A stretch of DNA of 64,000 bases from positions 2,852,001 to 2,916,000 of the forward strand of contig NZ_JAGIOE010000001.1 in assembly GCF_017876575.1 (NCBI RefSeq), given 5' to 3'. The stretch is from Paeniglutamicibacter psychrophenolicus. GTDB lineage: Bacteria > Actinomycetota > Actinomycetes > Actinomycetales > Micrococcaceae. Position 1 is the first letter of the stretch; every line of letters begins with the position of its first letter. A program made the position numbers and the translations under genes. Below the pieces are notes generated by a model. That model was not told the origin of the DNA. It worked only from the letters and a program-made list of their open reading frames with translations, and did not search any database. Below are positions 9,788-17,839 of the stretch, in pieces.

Positions 9788-10534
9788 ATGACCGATCTCA
9801 CGGGCAAGTCCGCGATCGTCACCGGGTCGTCCCGGGGCATTGGCGCCGAAGTAGCCAAGATCCTCGCCGCACAGGGTGCCGGCGTGGTCATCAACTACCG
9901 CCAGAAGGCGCCGCGCGCCAACAAGATCGTTGCCGGCATCACCGAGGCCGGCGGCCGCGCGGTGGCCGTGGGCGCCGACCTGACCGGCCCCGAGGGCCCG
10001 GCGGCCCTGGTCGATGCCGCCATCGAGAACTTCGGCTCGCTCGACGTGCTGGTGCTCAATGCCTCCGGCGGCATGGAATCGGGCCTCGGCGAGGACTACG
10101 CGCTGCGCCTGAACCGCGACGCCCAGGTCGCGATGCTCGAGGCCGCCACCGCGAAGATGGCCCCGGGCTCCCGCGTCGTGTTCGTCACCAGCCACCAGGC
10201 ACACTTCATCGACCAGGTCGAAACCATGGACGCCTACGAGCCGGTGGCCCGTTCCAAGCGCGCCGGGGAACTGGCGCTGCGCGAGTTCATCCCGGCACTC
10301 GAGGCCAAGGGCATCACCTTCGTGGTGGTTTCCGGCGACATGATCGAGGGCACCATCACCGCGACGCTGCTGGACCGTGCAGAGCCCGGTGCCATCGAGG
10401 CCCGCCGCGCCGCCGCCGGCAAGCTGTACTCCGTGGTCGAGTTCGGCGGCGAGGTCGCCGCGATGGCCACCGCAGATGTCCCGACCGGCCACACCGAGTA
10501 CGTGGGCGGGGCCGGCGACTTCCTCAAGAAGTAG
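9788..10534 (+). CDS. SDR-family protein with altered catalytic motif
   Basis: This 248-residue protein has the short-chain dehydrogenase/reductase fold. The cofactor motif TGSSRGIG is intact near residue 12, and an NASGG turn replaces NAG. The active site is unusual: in the usual YxxxK position the sequence reads VARSK, with valine where the catalytic Tyr should be, and the nearest Tyr is three residues earlier (AYEPVARSK). The Ser region reads VTSHQAHF. The enzyme therefore either uses a displaced Tyr or is not a standard oxidoreductase. An AAGGAG ribosome site precedes the ATG. A 19-bp perfect hairpin separates it from the convergent PEP-mutase-like gene. Confidence 0.8.
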   Translation: MTDLTGKSAIVTGSSRGIGAEVAKILAAQGAGVVINYRQKAPRANKIVAGITEAGGRAVAVGADLTGPEGPAALVDAAIENFGSLDVLVLNASGGMESGLGEDYALRLNRDAQVAMLEAATAKMAPGSRVVFVTSHQAHFIDQVETMDAYEPVARSKRAGELALREFIPALEAKGITFVVVSGDMIEGTITATLLDRAEPGAIEARRAAAGKLYSVVEFGGEVAAMATADVPTGHTEYVGGAGDFLKK

Positions 10535-10574
10535 CCCGCAGCTTTTTCCCCCTGCACGGACCGCGGTCCGGCAA

Positions 10575-10618
10575 CACTAGGGTCCCCGCTTCCCGTTATG
10601 GAAGCGGGGACCCTAGTG
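10575..10618. terminator. Bidirectional terminator hairpin
   Basis: A perfect 19-bp inverted repeat, 10575-10593 with 10600-10618, has a six-base loop and sits between the convergent SDR and PEP-mutase-like genes. There is no T-tract on either side, so it relies on stem strength. Confidence 0.75.
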
Positions 10619-10645
10619 CGTGTGCGCCTTCGGGCCGGCGTCGGT

Positions 10646-11452
10646 TCAGCTGCCGAGCAGGCCATCGACGTTGGGTAGGCCCTCGAACCGGGTGAAGGTC
10701 CCTTCCCCGGCGATCTCCCGCGCGGCCCCCAGGAATCCGGCCCAGGCGGTGCGCGCCAGCGTGCCGCCCACGCTGATCCGGCGCACCCCGAGGCTCGCCG
10801 CTTGGGCGACGGTCATGAAGGGGGCGTTGACCAAGAGGTTGACCGGCTTGGGGGCAACCGCGGCAACGATCGCCGAGACATGCTCGATGGATTCGATCCG
10901 TGGGGCGTACAGGCAATCGGCGCCGGCCTCGGCAAAGGCACGCAGGCGGCGGATCGTCTCGTCGATGTCGGGGCGGCCATGGACGAAGCCCTCGGAGCGC
11001 CCGGTGAGCAGGACCCCGCTCCCGCTGCGGTCGATCGCCTCGCGCGCTGCCCGGATCCGTGCCACGGCCAGGTCAAAGCCGAACAGGGGATCTTCGGGGT
11101 CGCCCGAGGCGTCCTCGATGGACAGCCCCGCAACCCCCGTGGACACGGCCCTGGCGACGTTTGCCCCAACCTCGTCGGGATCGACCGCGTAGCCGCCCTC
11201 GAAGTCGGCGTTCACCGGGACCCCGACTGAATCCACGATGGTGCGCAGATGCGCGAGCACCTGGTCGACGCTTCCCGAGCGGTCGGGGTGGCCGGTCGTC
11301 CAGGCGAACCCCGAGCTGGTCGTCGCCAGCGCCTCAAAGCCCAGCTGTTCCAGGGCGCGGGCACTGCCGGCATCCCACGGGTTGGGCATCACGAAGCACC
11401 CCTCGGAGTGCAAGCGGCGGAACGCGGCGATACGGTCATCGGACCTTGACAT
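10646..11452 (-). CDS. Isocitrate lyase / phosphoenolpyruvate mutase superfamily protein
   Basis: This 268-residue protein is a TIM barrel of the ICL/PEP mutase superfamily, which makes or breaks C-C or C-P bonds next to a carboxylate. Signature stretches are FVMPNPWDAGSA and ALATTSSGFAW near the N-terminus, the metal-binding region PVNADFEGGY, GLSIEDAS, and the loop LLTGRSEGF. The classical isocitrate lyase KKCGH loop is absent; this is the short actinobacterial subgroup whose substrate is unknown. It may be a carboxy-phosphonoenolpyruvate-type or oxaloacetate-type enzyme. It is monocistronic, with terminators downstream and no close upstream partner. Confidence 0.82.
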   Translation of the reverse strand: MSRSDDRIAAFRRLHSEGCFVMPNPWDAGSARALEQLGFEALATTSSGFAWTTGHPDRSGSVDQVLAHLRTIVDSVGVPVNADFEGGYAVDPDEVGANVARAVSTGVAGLSIEDASGDPEDPLFGFDLAVARIRAAREAIDRSGSGVLLTGRSEGFVHGRPDIDETIRRLRAFAEAGADCLYAPRIESIEHVSAIVAAVAPKPVNLLVNAPFMTVAQAASLGVRRISVGGTLARTAWAGFLGAAREIAGEGTFTRFEGLPNVDGLLGS

Positions 11453-11777
11453 GGCACACCCCTGATGTGGTTCGGTTCCCAGACTCTACGCGCGGGGCAA
11501 GGCCCCGACAAGGAGGTGCCCCCTCCGGTGCCGCTGCGGGGGAGCAGCGGACGGGGGCACCGGGCTCCAATCCCGGGCTCCGGCTGCCTGGACGGGGGAA
11601 GAACGGGGCCGTGACCGATGCACTTCAGCGGCCCACGGGTCCAGGCGTGAAACGACCCGTTGCCGACTCGGGGGGCGATGCCGCGATTTGGTCGGTGGGG
11701 GCGCAGGTGCAAAAGGAGGCGTCCGCCACCCGTTGTCGGGTGTCGGACGCCTCCTGGGACGGCGCTGCGGGCAGGCG
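11453..11777. other. Intergenic region with two strong hairpins
   Basis: No gene is seen. One nested hairpin is at 11515-11561: outer arms GGTGCCCCCTCCG and CGGACGGGGGCACC, inner arms CCGCTGC and GCAGCGG. The second, at 11715-11754, is the vanW terminator. The region also holds the promoter of the PEP-mutase-like gene. Confidence 0.5.
11715..11754 (-). terminator. Rho-independent terminator of the VanW gene
   Basis: Arms 11715-11732 and 11737-11754 pair over 18 bp with one mismatch around a TTGT loop. On the minus strand the stem is followed directly by TTTT. It lies 24 bases after the vanW-family stop codon. Confidence 0.85.
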
Positions 11778-13559
11778 CTAGGGCTTCTTGCCGCAGACGA
11801 CCTTGTTCCAGGGCTGGTAGGTCCAGGACTTGGTTTCCGCTGGAAGGGTCTTGTCCGCCGAGCTGCGCGAGCGGGTGACGTTGATGGAGAAGCCCTTCTT
11901 GCCACCGCTTTCCGGCACGCAGTTCTTCGCCGGGTTGTAGGTGGTGCGCGGGTTGGTGAAGTTGTACTTCGCGCTCGAGGAGGACTTGACGGTCCAGTAG
12001 TCGGTGGACCACAGGCGAGTGTGCACCCGGCCGCCGCCGACCCAGGCCTCGATCATGACGGCGTACGGGGTGTTGTTCTTCCACTGCATGTCGACCTGGC
12101 CCTCCCAGAGGGTGGCCTCCCGGCCGGCGGGGTAGCGGTCGAACCAGCGGCTGTGGGGCTTGTGCGTGATGTCGTCGTACCCGGCCAGGAACCCGGCGTT
12201 GTACATCTGGGTGGAGATCTGCGACAGACCGCCGCCCACCGCCTCGGTGGCGAATCCGTTGACCACGACGCCGGAGCCGAAGTATCCGTTGGCCGCGGTG
12301 ATCGGCCCCAGTGCCTTCTCCAGCGAGAAGGTCTCCCCGGGCTTCACCAGCACGCCGTTGAGGCGCCTGGAGCCGGCGTAGAGGTTCTTGGTGCGCACGG
12401 TGTCGGAGGCCGGGTACGGGGTGGAGAAGTTCACGATGGCTTCCTTCACGCCAAGCTTCTTCGCCGCCTCGGTGGTCAGCTCCGGAACGGTGGTAGCCAG
12501 CTTGACGTTGGCGGTGCGGTCCTTGTCCAGGGAGGCGGCCAGCACCAGCTTGTCCAGACCCTTCTCGTCGATGGACTTGCCGTTTTCCGAGGGAACGACG
12601 GTGGGCTTGCCGCCGGTGAGCACGATCCGTGCGTCCTTGGCGGAGGACTTGAACCCGTCGGAACCCTCGCTGGCGGCTTCGGCCAGCTTCTTGGGATCCA
12701 GGGACATGGCCACCGCGTCGTCGGCGACCTTGAACGATGCGGCGCCGGCCAGCTGCGCCGGGCTCAGCGAGGCGCTGGACTTCCCGTCGGTGAGCGTGAT
12801 CGGGCCGTCGACCAGCGGCTTGGCCGTCTCGTCGAGCGCCTTTTCGAGCGTCTCCTGGGAGGTCTTGGGGGCGGTGAGCGTGGCCGGAAGCGCGATGGGG
12901 TCCGCGGCGTCGAACCAACAGTTGGCAAGCACCGACACCGACTCGTCCAGATTCAGCTCCACGCCGGTGACGGGCTTTTTCAGCACGGGCTTGGCGCCGT
13001 CGAAGGCCAGCGTGCCCTCGGTGGTCTTGGCCGCGAACTTCGGTGCCAGCGCCTCTACGGCGCCGCGAAGCTTGGCGTCGTCGACTTCCAGGACCGGCTC
13101 GATGTGCAGCTGGCCGGTGACGCGCTTGAGGAGGTTTGCCGGGTTCAGGTCGAAGCCGGTGAGCCCGTCGAGGGTCTGGTCGATGTCCACGCCCAGGCCC
13201 GCGGTGGCCGGATCGAGGGTTTCTTCCTTGCCGTTGACCGCCACGGTGATCTTCTTGGCGGCCTCGGGTGCGAGCTTGTGCTCGAGGACCTGGCGTGCTG
13301 CCTCGGCCGAGAGCGAGCCGACGTTGACCCCGTGCACCGTGGTGTTGGCGGGGATCTGCGAGCCTACAACGGCGGCGGCACCGGCGTACAGGCCGGCGGC
13401 CAGTGCAACGGATGCACCGGCGATGAGCCAGCCGCGACGTGACTTGCGTTCCGGGCCGCGCTGTCTGCGGCCCAATTCTTCACTAAGCAAAACGACTGGT
13501 TCTCTTCCATCGGGGGCACGCCGGCGTACCGTGACTTGGGTGGCGACGCACAGCACCAT
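11778..13559 (-). CDS. VanW-family protein with peptidoglycan-binding-like domains
   Basis: This 593-residue protein has a short basic cytoplasmic N-terminus (RKSRRG), one transmembrane helix at about residues 44-66, tandem domains resembling PG_binding_4 (YoaR-like repeats, about 75-370), then the VanW domain. VanW signature stretches include FSTPYPASDTVRTKNLYAGS, LNGVLVKPGETFSLEKALGP, GGGLSQISTQMYNAGF and PHSRWFDRYPAGREATLW. VanW domains occur in surface proteins of Gram-positive bacteria and in some vancomycin-resistance clusters, but no van genes are nearby, so a cell-envelope role is more likely than resistance. The ATG at 13559 is used; a later GTG about ten codons inside is also possible. 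Confidence 0.85.
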   Translation of the reverse strand: MVLCVATQVTVRRRAPDGREPVVLLSEELGRRQRGPERKSRRGWLIAGASVALAAGLYAGAAAVVGSQIPANTTVHGVNVGSLSAEAARQVLEHKLAPEAAKKITVAVNGKEETLDPATAGLGVDIDQTLDGLTGFDLNPANLLKRVTGQLHIEPVLEVDDAKLRGAVEALAPKFAAKTTEGTLAFDGAKPVLKKPVTGVELNLDESVSVLANCWFDAADPIALPATLTAPKTSQETLEKALDETAKPLVDGPITLTDGKSSASLSPAQLAGAASFKVADDAVAMSLDPKKLAEAASEGSDGFKSSAKDARIVLTGGKPTVVPSENGKSIDEKGLDKLVLAASLDKDRTANVKLATTVPELTTEAAKKLGVKEAIVNFSTPYPASDTVRTKNLYAGSRRLNGVLVKPGETFSLEKALGPITAANGYFGSGVVVNGFATEAVGGGLSQISTQMYNAGFLAGYDDITHKPHSRWFDRYPAGREATLWEGQVDMQWKNNTPYAVMIEAWVGGGRVHTRLWSTDYWTVKSSSSAKYNFTNPRTTYNPAKNCVPESGGKKGFSINVTRSRSSADKTLPAETKSWTYQPWNKVVCGKKP

Positions 13560-13637
13560 GGCCGTGCCGCCCTTTGCATCCTACCGGTGGGCTCCAAACG
13601 ACGGAGTAATTAACCGGTGATTAGCAGCAAATTGTTA

Positions 13638-14543
13638 TCAGATCCCTACCAAGTTGGCGATGATGTCCAGTCGCGGCAGGTCAATCCGGGCATCGGCGGC
13701 ATCGCGCAGCAACGGCTTGGCGTTGAACGCGACCCCAAGCCCCGCGGCGCCGACCATGTCCAGGTCGTTGGCGCCGTCGCCGGCGGCGATGGTGTGTTCC
13801 ATCGAGATGCCCAGCTCCTTGGCCCAGGTGCGCAACATCACTTCCTTGAAGGCGCGGTCCACGACCGTCCCGTTCACTGCCCCGGTCAGCTTGCCCTCGG
13901 CGATGACCAGGTCGTTGGCCCGGGCGAAATCCAGGCCGAGCTCTGCGGCCAGCGGATCAAGGATTTGGGCGAAGCCCCCGGAGACCACCGCGACGTGGTG
14001 TCCCGCGGCCTTGAAAGCCGCGATCAGTTCGGCGGCACCGTCGGACAGTTCCAGGCGCGCGCGCACCGCGTCGATCACCGCCGCATCAAGCCCCGCCAGC
14101 GTCGCCACGCGGGCGTGCAGCGAGGCGGCGAAGTCAAGCTCCCCGCGCATCGCGGACTCGGTGACAGCTGCAACCTCGGCCTCGCGGCCTGCATGGGCGG
14201 CGAGCAGCTCGATGACTTCCTGCTTGATCAGGGTCGAATCCACGTCCATCACCAGCAGCAGCTTCTTGGCGCGCACCAGTTCGGCCGGGACCACTGCGAT
14301 CGCGGTGCCCCGCACCGCGGGATCCTCGGAGCGGGCCAGCTGGGCGTCCAACGGGTTCACCAGTGCGCGGAGCTGGCGCACCGTCCCGGCAACCTCCCAG
14401 CGTGCCCCGCTGCGCCCGGCGCCGGTGAACGCCGTCTCCTCGATGACCTCGTGGCCGGCCGCGGCCAGGGTGCGGCGCAGCCCGACGGGTTCGGGGCAGG
14501 AGGATGCGGCGGAATAAAAAACGATGAAGGCGGTGGATTGCAT
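13638..14543 (-). CDS. serB: Phosphoserine phosphatase SerB
   Basis: This 301-residue HAD-superfamily phosphatase performs the last step of L-serine synthesis, hydrolysing O-phospho-L-serine. The HAD motif I DVDSTL has nucleophile Asp100 and acid Asp102. Motif II is VVSGGF, motif III is centred on the Lys in RAFKEVMLRTW, and motif IV is GDGANDLDMV. The first 95 residues form the ACT-like regulatory region usual for actinobacterial SerB. The ATG at 14543 is preferred over the longer open frame because GGGAG precedes it and the upstream part is low-complexity Arg-rich. It is divergent from the ABC ATPase gene. Confidence 0.9.
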   Translation of the reverse strand: MQSTAFIVFYSAASSCPEPVGLRRTLAAAGHEVIEETAFTGAGRSGARWEVAGTVRQLRALVNPLDAQLARSEDPAVRGTAIAVVPAELVRAKKLLLVMDVDSTLIKQEVIELLAAHAGREAEVAAVTESAMRGELDFAASLHARVATLAGLDAAVIDAVRARLELSDGAAELIAAFKAAGHHVAVVSGGFAQILDPLAAELGLDFARANDLVIAEGKLTGAVNGTVVDRAFKEVMLRTWAKELGISMEHTIAAGDGANDLDMVGAAGLGVAFNAKPLLRDAADARIDLPRLDIIANLVGI

Positions 14544-14667
14544 TCCTGTATTCTCCCGTGGCTTGGCGCGTTGGCCCAAAACGGTGTGTGGTTTGTTGCG
14601 CGGGGCACCGCGGCAGCAATGGCGCCGACTGGCCCGGGCACCGCGGCGGCGGGCCGGCCGGGTCCGG

Positions 14668-14698
14668 TTGGGCCAAAGCCGGGTCACTGGCCTAGTGT
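14668..14698 (+). promoter_or_regulatory. Promoter of the ABC ATPase gene, leaderless-type
   Basis: A TAGTGT box at 14693-14698 lies seven bases before the ATG at 14706, with a TTGGGC hexamer at 14668-14673 (19-base spacer). No ribosome site is present between the box and the start. Confidence 0.45.
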
Positions 14699-14705
14699 TT
14701 TACCC

Positions 14706-15491
14706 ATGAATGAAGTGCTGGGCCTGGCCGACGTCTCCGTGGTACGCGGACGCAAAGACTTACTGACCGATATCAACTGGCAGGTAAAGGAGGGCGAGCG
14801 TTGGGTGGTGCTGGGGCCCAACGGCGCCGGAAAAACCACGCTGCTGCAGATCGCCGGTGCCCGCATGCACCCCACGCGCGGCGTGGCAGGGGTGCTGGGC
14901 GAGGTGCTCGGGGCGGTCGACGTCTTTGAGCTGCGCCCGCGCATCGGCCTGTCTTCCGCGGCGCTGGCCAACCACATCCCCGAGGGCGAGAACGTGCTCA
15001 ACGTCGTGCTGACCGCCTCCTACGGGATGACCGGGCGCTGGCGCGAGGCCTACGAGAAGATGGACGAGCGCCGCGCGTTCGCCCTGCTCCACGACTGGGG
15101 CATGTCCACCATGATCAACCGCCCCTTCGCGACCCTTTCCGAGGGGGAGCGCAAGCGCGTGCAGATCGCCCGGGCGCTGATGACCGACCCGGAACTGCTG
15201 CTGCTCGACGAGCCCGGAGCCGGACTGGATTTGGCCGGCCGCGAGGACCTTGTCGCGCGGCTTTCCGAACTTGCCGCCGACGAGGAGGCCCCGGCAATGG
15301 TGCTGGTGACCCACCACCTCGAGGAGGTGCCGCCGGGCTTCACCCACGTGTTGCTGTTGCGCGAGGGCCGCGTGGTCGCCGCCGGCCCCATCGAGACGAC
15401 GTTGACCGAGGAGAACCTCTCGGAGACCTTCAACACGCCCCTGAGCCTGCGGGCCGAGGGCGGGCGCTACAGCGCCGTCGCCAAACGCTAG
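14706..15491 (+). CDS. ABC transporter ATP-binding protein (stand-alone)
   Basis: This 261-residue protein is a complete ABC nucleotide-binding domain. Walker A is GPNGAGKTT (about residues 38-46), the signature is LSEGERKRVQIARAL, Walker B LLLLDEPGAGLD, and the H-loop lies in VLVTHHLEEV. The signature LSEGE rather than LSGGQ, and the HHLEEVPPGF segment, are typical of the YlmA/ModF-like subgroup. No permease gene is adjacent; the next gene is a TauE/SafE transporter of a different class. The substrate is unknown. The start fits a leaderless promoter. Confidence 0.85.
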   Translation: MNEVLGLADVSVVRGRKDLLTDINWQVKEGERWVVLGPNGAGKTTLLQIAGARMHPTRGVAGVLGEVLGAVDVFELRPRIGLSSAALANHIPEGENVLNVVLTASYGMTGRWREAYEKMDERRAFALLHDWGMSTMINRPFATLSEGERKRVQIARALMTDPELLLLDEPGAGLDLAGREDLVARLSELAADEEAPAMVLVTHHLEEVPPGFTHVLLLREGRVVAAGPIETTLTEENLSETFNTPLSLRAEGGRYSAVAKR

Positions 15492-15507
15492 CCCCGGCGG
15501 ACCTTTG

Positions 15508-15545
15508 AGGTGTGCCGCATCCCGCTTCCGGGGTGCGGCACACCT
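15508..15545 (+). terminator. Terminator hairpin after the ABC ATPase gene
   Basis: A 17-bp stem with one G-T wobble (15508-15524 with 15529-15545) closes on a CTTC loop. No T-tract follows, so termination efficiency is uncertain. Confidence 0.6.
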
Positions 15546-15587
15546 GTTCCGAAGCACATTCCAACTATTTCAGGAGCGGTATCCGGC

Positions 15588-16391
15588 GTGGACTTGTGGC
15601 GCGACATCATCATCTTCTTCGCGGGCCTCTGGGCAGGGACCATCAACACCATCGTCGGTTCCGGAACCCTGGTCACCTTCCCGGTGCTGGTCGCCCTGGG
15701 GTTCGCCCCGGTCAACGCGGTGGTCTCCAACGCCATGGGCCTGGTCGCCGGCGGCTTCTCCGGGGCATGGGGCTACCGGCGGGAGGCCGCAAGCGTCTGG
15801 CGGACGATGCTCAAGCTGGTCCCGGTCTCCCTGGTCGGCGGGCTGATCGGCGCCTGGCTGCTGCTGCACCTTCCCGACACCGTGTTCGGCTACGTCGCCC
15901 CGGTGCTGATCGTGCTGGCACTGCTGCTGGTGATCTTCCAGCCGCGGCTCTCGGCCTGGGCGAAGTCGCGGCAGGCCGCCAGCGTCGGGATCAACCCGGC
16001 GGAGGCCGACAAGTCGCACGTGAGCATCCTGCTCTACGTGCTGGTCTTCCTCATCGGCATCTACGGCGGCTACTTCACCGCCGCCCAGGGCATCTTGCTG
16101 ATGGCCGTGTTCGGGATCTTCCTGCACGCCTCGCTGCAGCAGTCCAATGCCATCAAGGTGGTGCTGTCCCTGGTGGTGAACCTGGTCGCGGCGATCTCCT
16201 ACCTGATCTTCGCCCCGGAACGCATCCACTGGCCGGTGGTGCTGCTGATCGCCGTGGGCTCGCTCATCGGCGGGTTCATCGGGGCCAAGGTCGGGCGCAG
16301 GCTCTCCCCGGGCTGGTTGCGCGCGGTCATCGTGGTGCTGGGACTGGTGGCACTGGCCAACATGGTCGCCAAGCTCTTCATGGGTTCCTGA
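15588..16391 (+). CDS. TauE/SafE-family anion exporter
   Basis: This 267-residue integral membrane protein has about eight hydrophobic helices arranged as two repeats, characteristic of TauE/SafE (DUF81) transporters of sulfite or organosulfonates. Family stretches are GTINTIVGSGTLVTFPVL in the first repeat and GIYGGYFTAAQGILLM in the second. The GTG at 15588 is taken as the start because CAGGAG lies about a dozen bases upstream and the first helix then starts immediately; the longer frame crosses the upstream terminator. Its stop overlaps the methyltransferase start by one base, so the two are coupled. The substrate cannot be told from sequence. Confidence 0.85.
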   Translation: MDLWRDIIIFFAGLWAGTINTIVGSGTLVTFPVLVALGFAPVNAVVSNAMGLVAGGFSGAWGYRREAASVWRTMLKLVPVSLVGGLIGAWLLLHLPDTVFGYVAPVLIVLALLLVIFQPRLSAWAKSRQAASVGINPAEADKSHVSILLYVLVFLIGIYGGYFTAAQGILLMAVFGIFLHASLQQSNAIKVVLSLVVNLVAAISYLIFAPERIHWPVVLLIAVGSLIGGFIGAKVGRRLSPGWLRAVIVVLGLVALANMVAKLFMGS

Positions 16392-17263
16392 TGCCCCCGG
16401 GAATGGAGGCCGAGGCGGCAGTCCGCGCGGCAGCCGGCCCCGGCCTGGGTCGGCGGCTGGTGTTCCTGCACACGGCCGGGGACCCGCGGATCGCCGACTA
16501 CGTGGCGCTCTCCGATGCAGCACTGCGCCAGCAGGCGGACCCGGCCGCCGGGCGCTACATCGCCGAGGGCGCCAAGGTCATCGGCCGCGCCCTGGCCGCA
16601 GGGCACAGCCCGCGCTCCTTCTTCATGGCGCCCAAGCGGCTGGCCGGGCTCGCCGACGTGCTGGAGGCGCACCCTCAGGTGCCGGTGTTCGTCGGGCCCG
16701 ACGAGGTCCTTGAGGCGGTCACCGGGTTCCACCTGCACCGCGGCGCCCTGGCGTCCATGCACCGGCCCGCTCCGCTGGAGCTTGCCGACGTCCTGCGCAC
16801 GGCAAGCCGGGTCGCGGTGCTCGAGGACATGGTCGACCACACCAACCTGGGCGCGATCTTCCGCTCCGCCGCAGCCCTGGGCATCGATGCGGTGCTGCTG
16901 ACCCCGCGCAGCGCCGACCCGCTGTACCGCCGGGCCGTGCGGGTGTCCATGGGCGCGGTGTTCCGGGTCCCGTGGGTGCGCCTGGAATCCTGGCCCGGGG
17001 ACATGCAGGTGCTTTCGGCGGCCGGATTCCAGGTCGCGGCGATGGAACTGACCGAACGTGCCGAGCACATCGACGCCGTGGCCGCGCTGGATATCCCCAG
17101 GCTTGCCCTGGTGCTTGGCACCGAGGGCGCCGGGGTCAGCGACGCGGTGCTGGAGGCAGCGGACCGGCACATGATGATCCCCATGCGACCGGGCACCGAT
17201 TCGCTCAACGTGGCGGCCGCCGCCGCGCTCGCATTCTGGGAACTGCGCCGCCGCACCCCCTGA
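16391..17263 (+). CDS. TrmH/SpoU-family RNA 2'-O-methyltransferase
   Basis: This 290-residue SPOUT-class methyltransferase transfers a methyl group from SAM to a ribose 2'-OH in rRNA or tRNA. The N-terminal third is the substrate-binding domain (AGRYIAEGAKVIGRAL). The three SpoU motifs are NLGAIFRSAAALG (motif 1), ALVLGTEGAGVSD (motif 2) and IPMRPGTDSLNVAAAAAL (motif 3), together forming the trefoil knot. It overlaps the TauE stop by one base (TGATG), so it is probably translated by re-initiation. The precise target nucleotide is unknown. Confidence 0.88.
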   Translation: MPPGMEAEAAVRAAAGPGLGRRLVFLHTAGDPRIADYVALSDAALRQQADPAAGRYIAEGAKVIGRALAAGHSPRSFFMAPKRLAGLADVLEAHPQVPVFVGPDEVLEAVTGFHLHRGALASMHRPAPLELADVLRTASRVAVLEDMVDHTNLGAIFRSAAALGIDAVLLTPRSADPLYRRAVRVSMGAVFRVPWVRLESWPGDMQVLSAAGFQVAAMELTERAEHIDAVAALDIPRLALVLGTEGAGVSDAVLEAADRHMMIPMRPGTDSLNVAAAAALAFWELRRRTP

Positions 17264-17425
17264 ACCCCGGGGCCGGCGTGCCTGGAACCGTCGTGCGACC
17301 TGCGCGCGAATTGCGGAATCCTTGGGTGCTTCGGCTACACTGGAACGTCGGCTTCGTGATCCCGCAAGCCGGTTTTGCACATTTGGTCGCTGGCAAAATC
17401 CAGTGACGTGAACAAAGGTTTTTCC

Positions 17426-17683
17426 ATGAAGGCTGATATCCACCCGCAGTACAACACGATCGTGTTCAACGACCTCGCCTCGGGCGAGAAGTTCCTGACG
17501 CGCTCGACCGCGAAGAGCAACAAGACCATCGAGTGGGAAGACGGCAACACCTACCCGGTCATCGACGTCGAAATCTCGGCTGCCTCGCACCCGTTCTACA
17601 CCGGCAAGCAGCGCATCATGGACTCGGCCGGCCGCGTCGAGCGCTTCAACGCACGCTTCAAGGGCTTCGGCGGCAAGAAGTAA
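17426..17683 (+). CDS. rpmE2: 50S ribosomal protein bL31, type B
   Basis: This 85-residue protein is bL31 of the zinc-independent (C-minus, type B) class. It begins [16 protein letters not shown], has [20 protein letters not shown] and ends FKGFGGKK. The CxxC zinc pairs of the type A form are absent. Type B L31 often replaces the zinc form under zinc limitation through Zur, but I see no recognisable Zur palindrome upstream, so here it may be the constitutive form. The start at 17426 is the family start. A strong terminator follows. Confidence 0.93.
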   Translation: MKADIHPQYNTIVFNDLASGEKFLTRSTAKSNKTIEWEDGNTYPVIDVEISAASHPFYTGKQRIMDSAGRVERFNARFKGFGGKK

Positions 17684-17707
17684 TTCTTCCCCCGCAACGC
17701 CTGCACA

Positions 17708-17734
17708 CGGGACCTTTCCTTCGGGAAGGTCCCG
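17708..17734 (+). terminator. Terminator of rpmE2
   Basis: The arms CGGGACCTT (17708-17716) and AAGGTCCCG (17726-17734) pair perfectly, with three more inner pairs (one a wobble). TTGCTGTTT follows, giving a weak T-rich tail. Confidence 0.75.
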
Positions 17735-17826
17735 TTGCTGTTTAACCCGCCGCATCCGGCATCGGAAACCGGGCCCCCGGCGGGCCGGCAACGGGGACGG
17801 CTTGGCGGGGTGCGGTTCCCGGTGGA

Positions 17827-17832
17827 TAGGAT
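17827..17832 (+). promoter_or_regulatory. -10 box of the lipoate ligase gene, leaderless-type
   Basis: TAGGAT ends seven bases before the ATG at 17840. This supports that start over the ATG three codons earlier, which lies inside the box. A weak TTGGCG lies at 17802-17807. Confidence 0.45.
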
Positions 17833-17839
17833 GGAGTCC

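Noticed and set aside
11778-13559. Vancomycin resistance determinant
   Set aside because: The VanW domain alone is common in Gram-positive surface proteins, and no vanHAX or vanRS genes are present.
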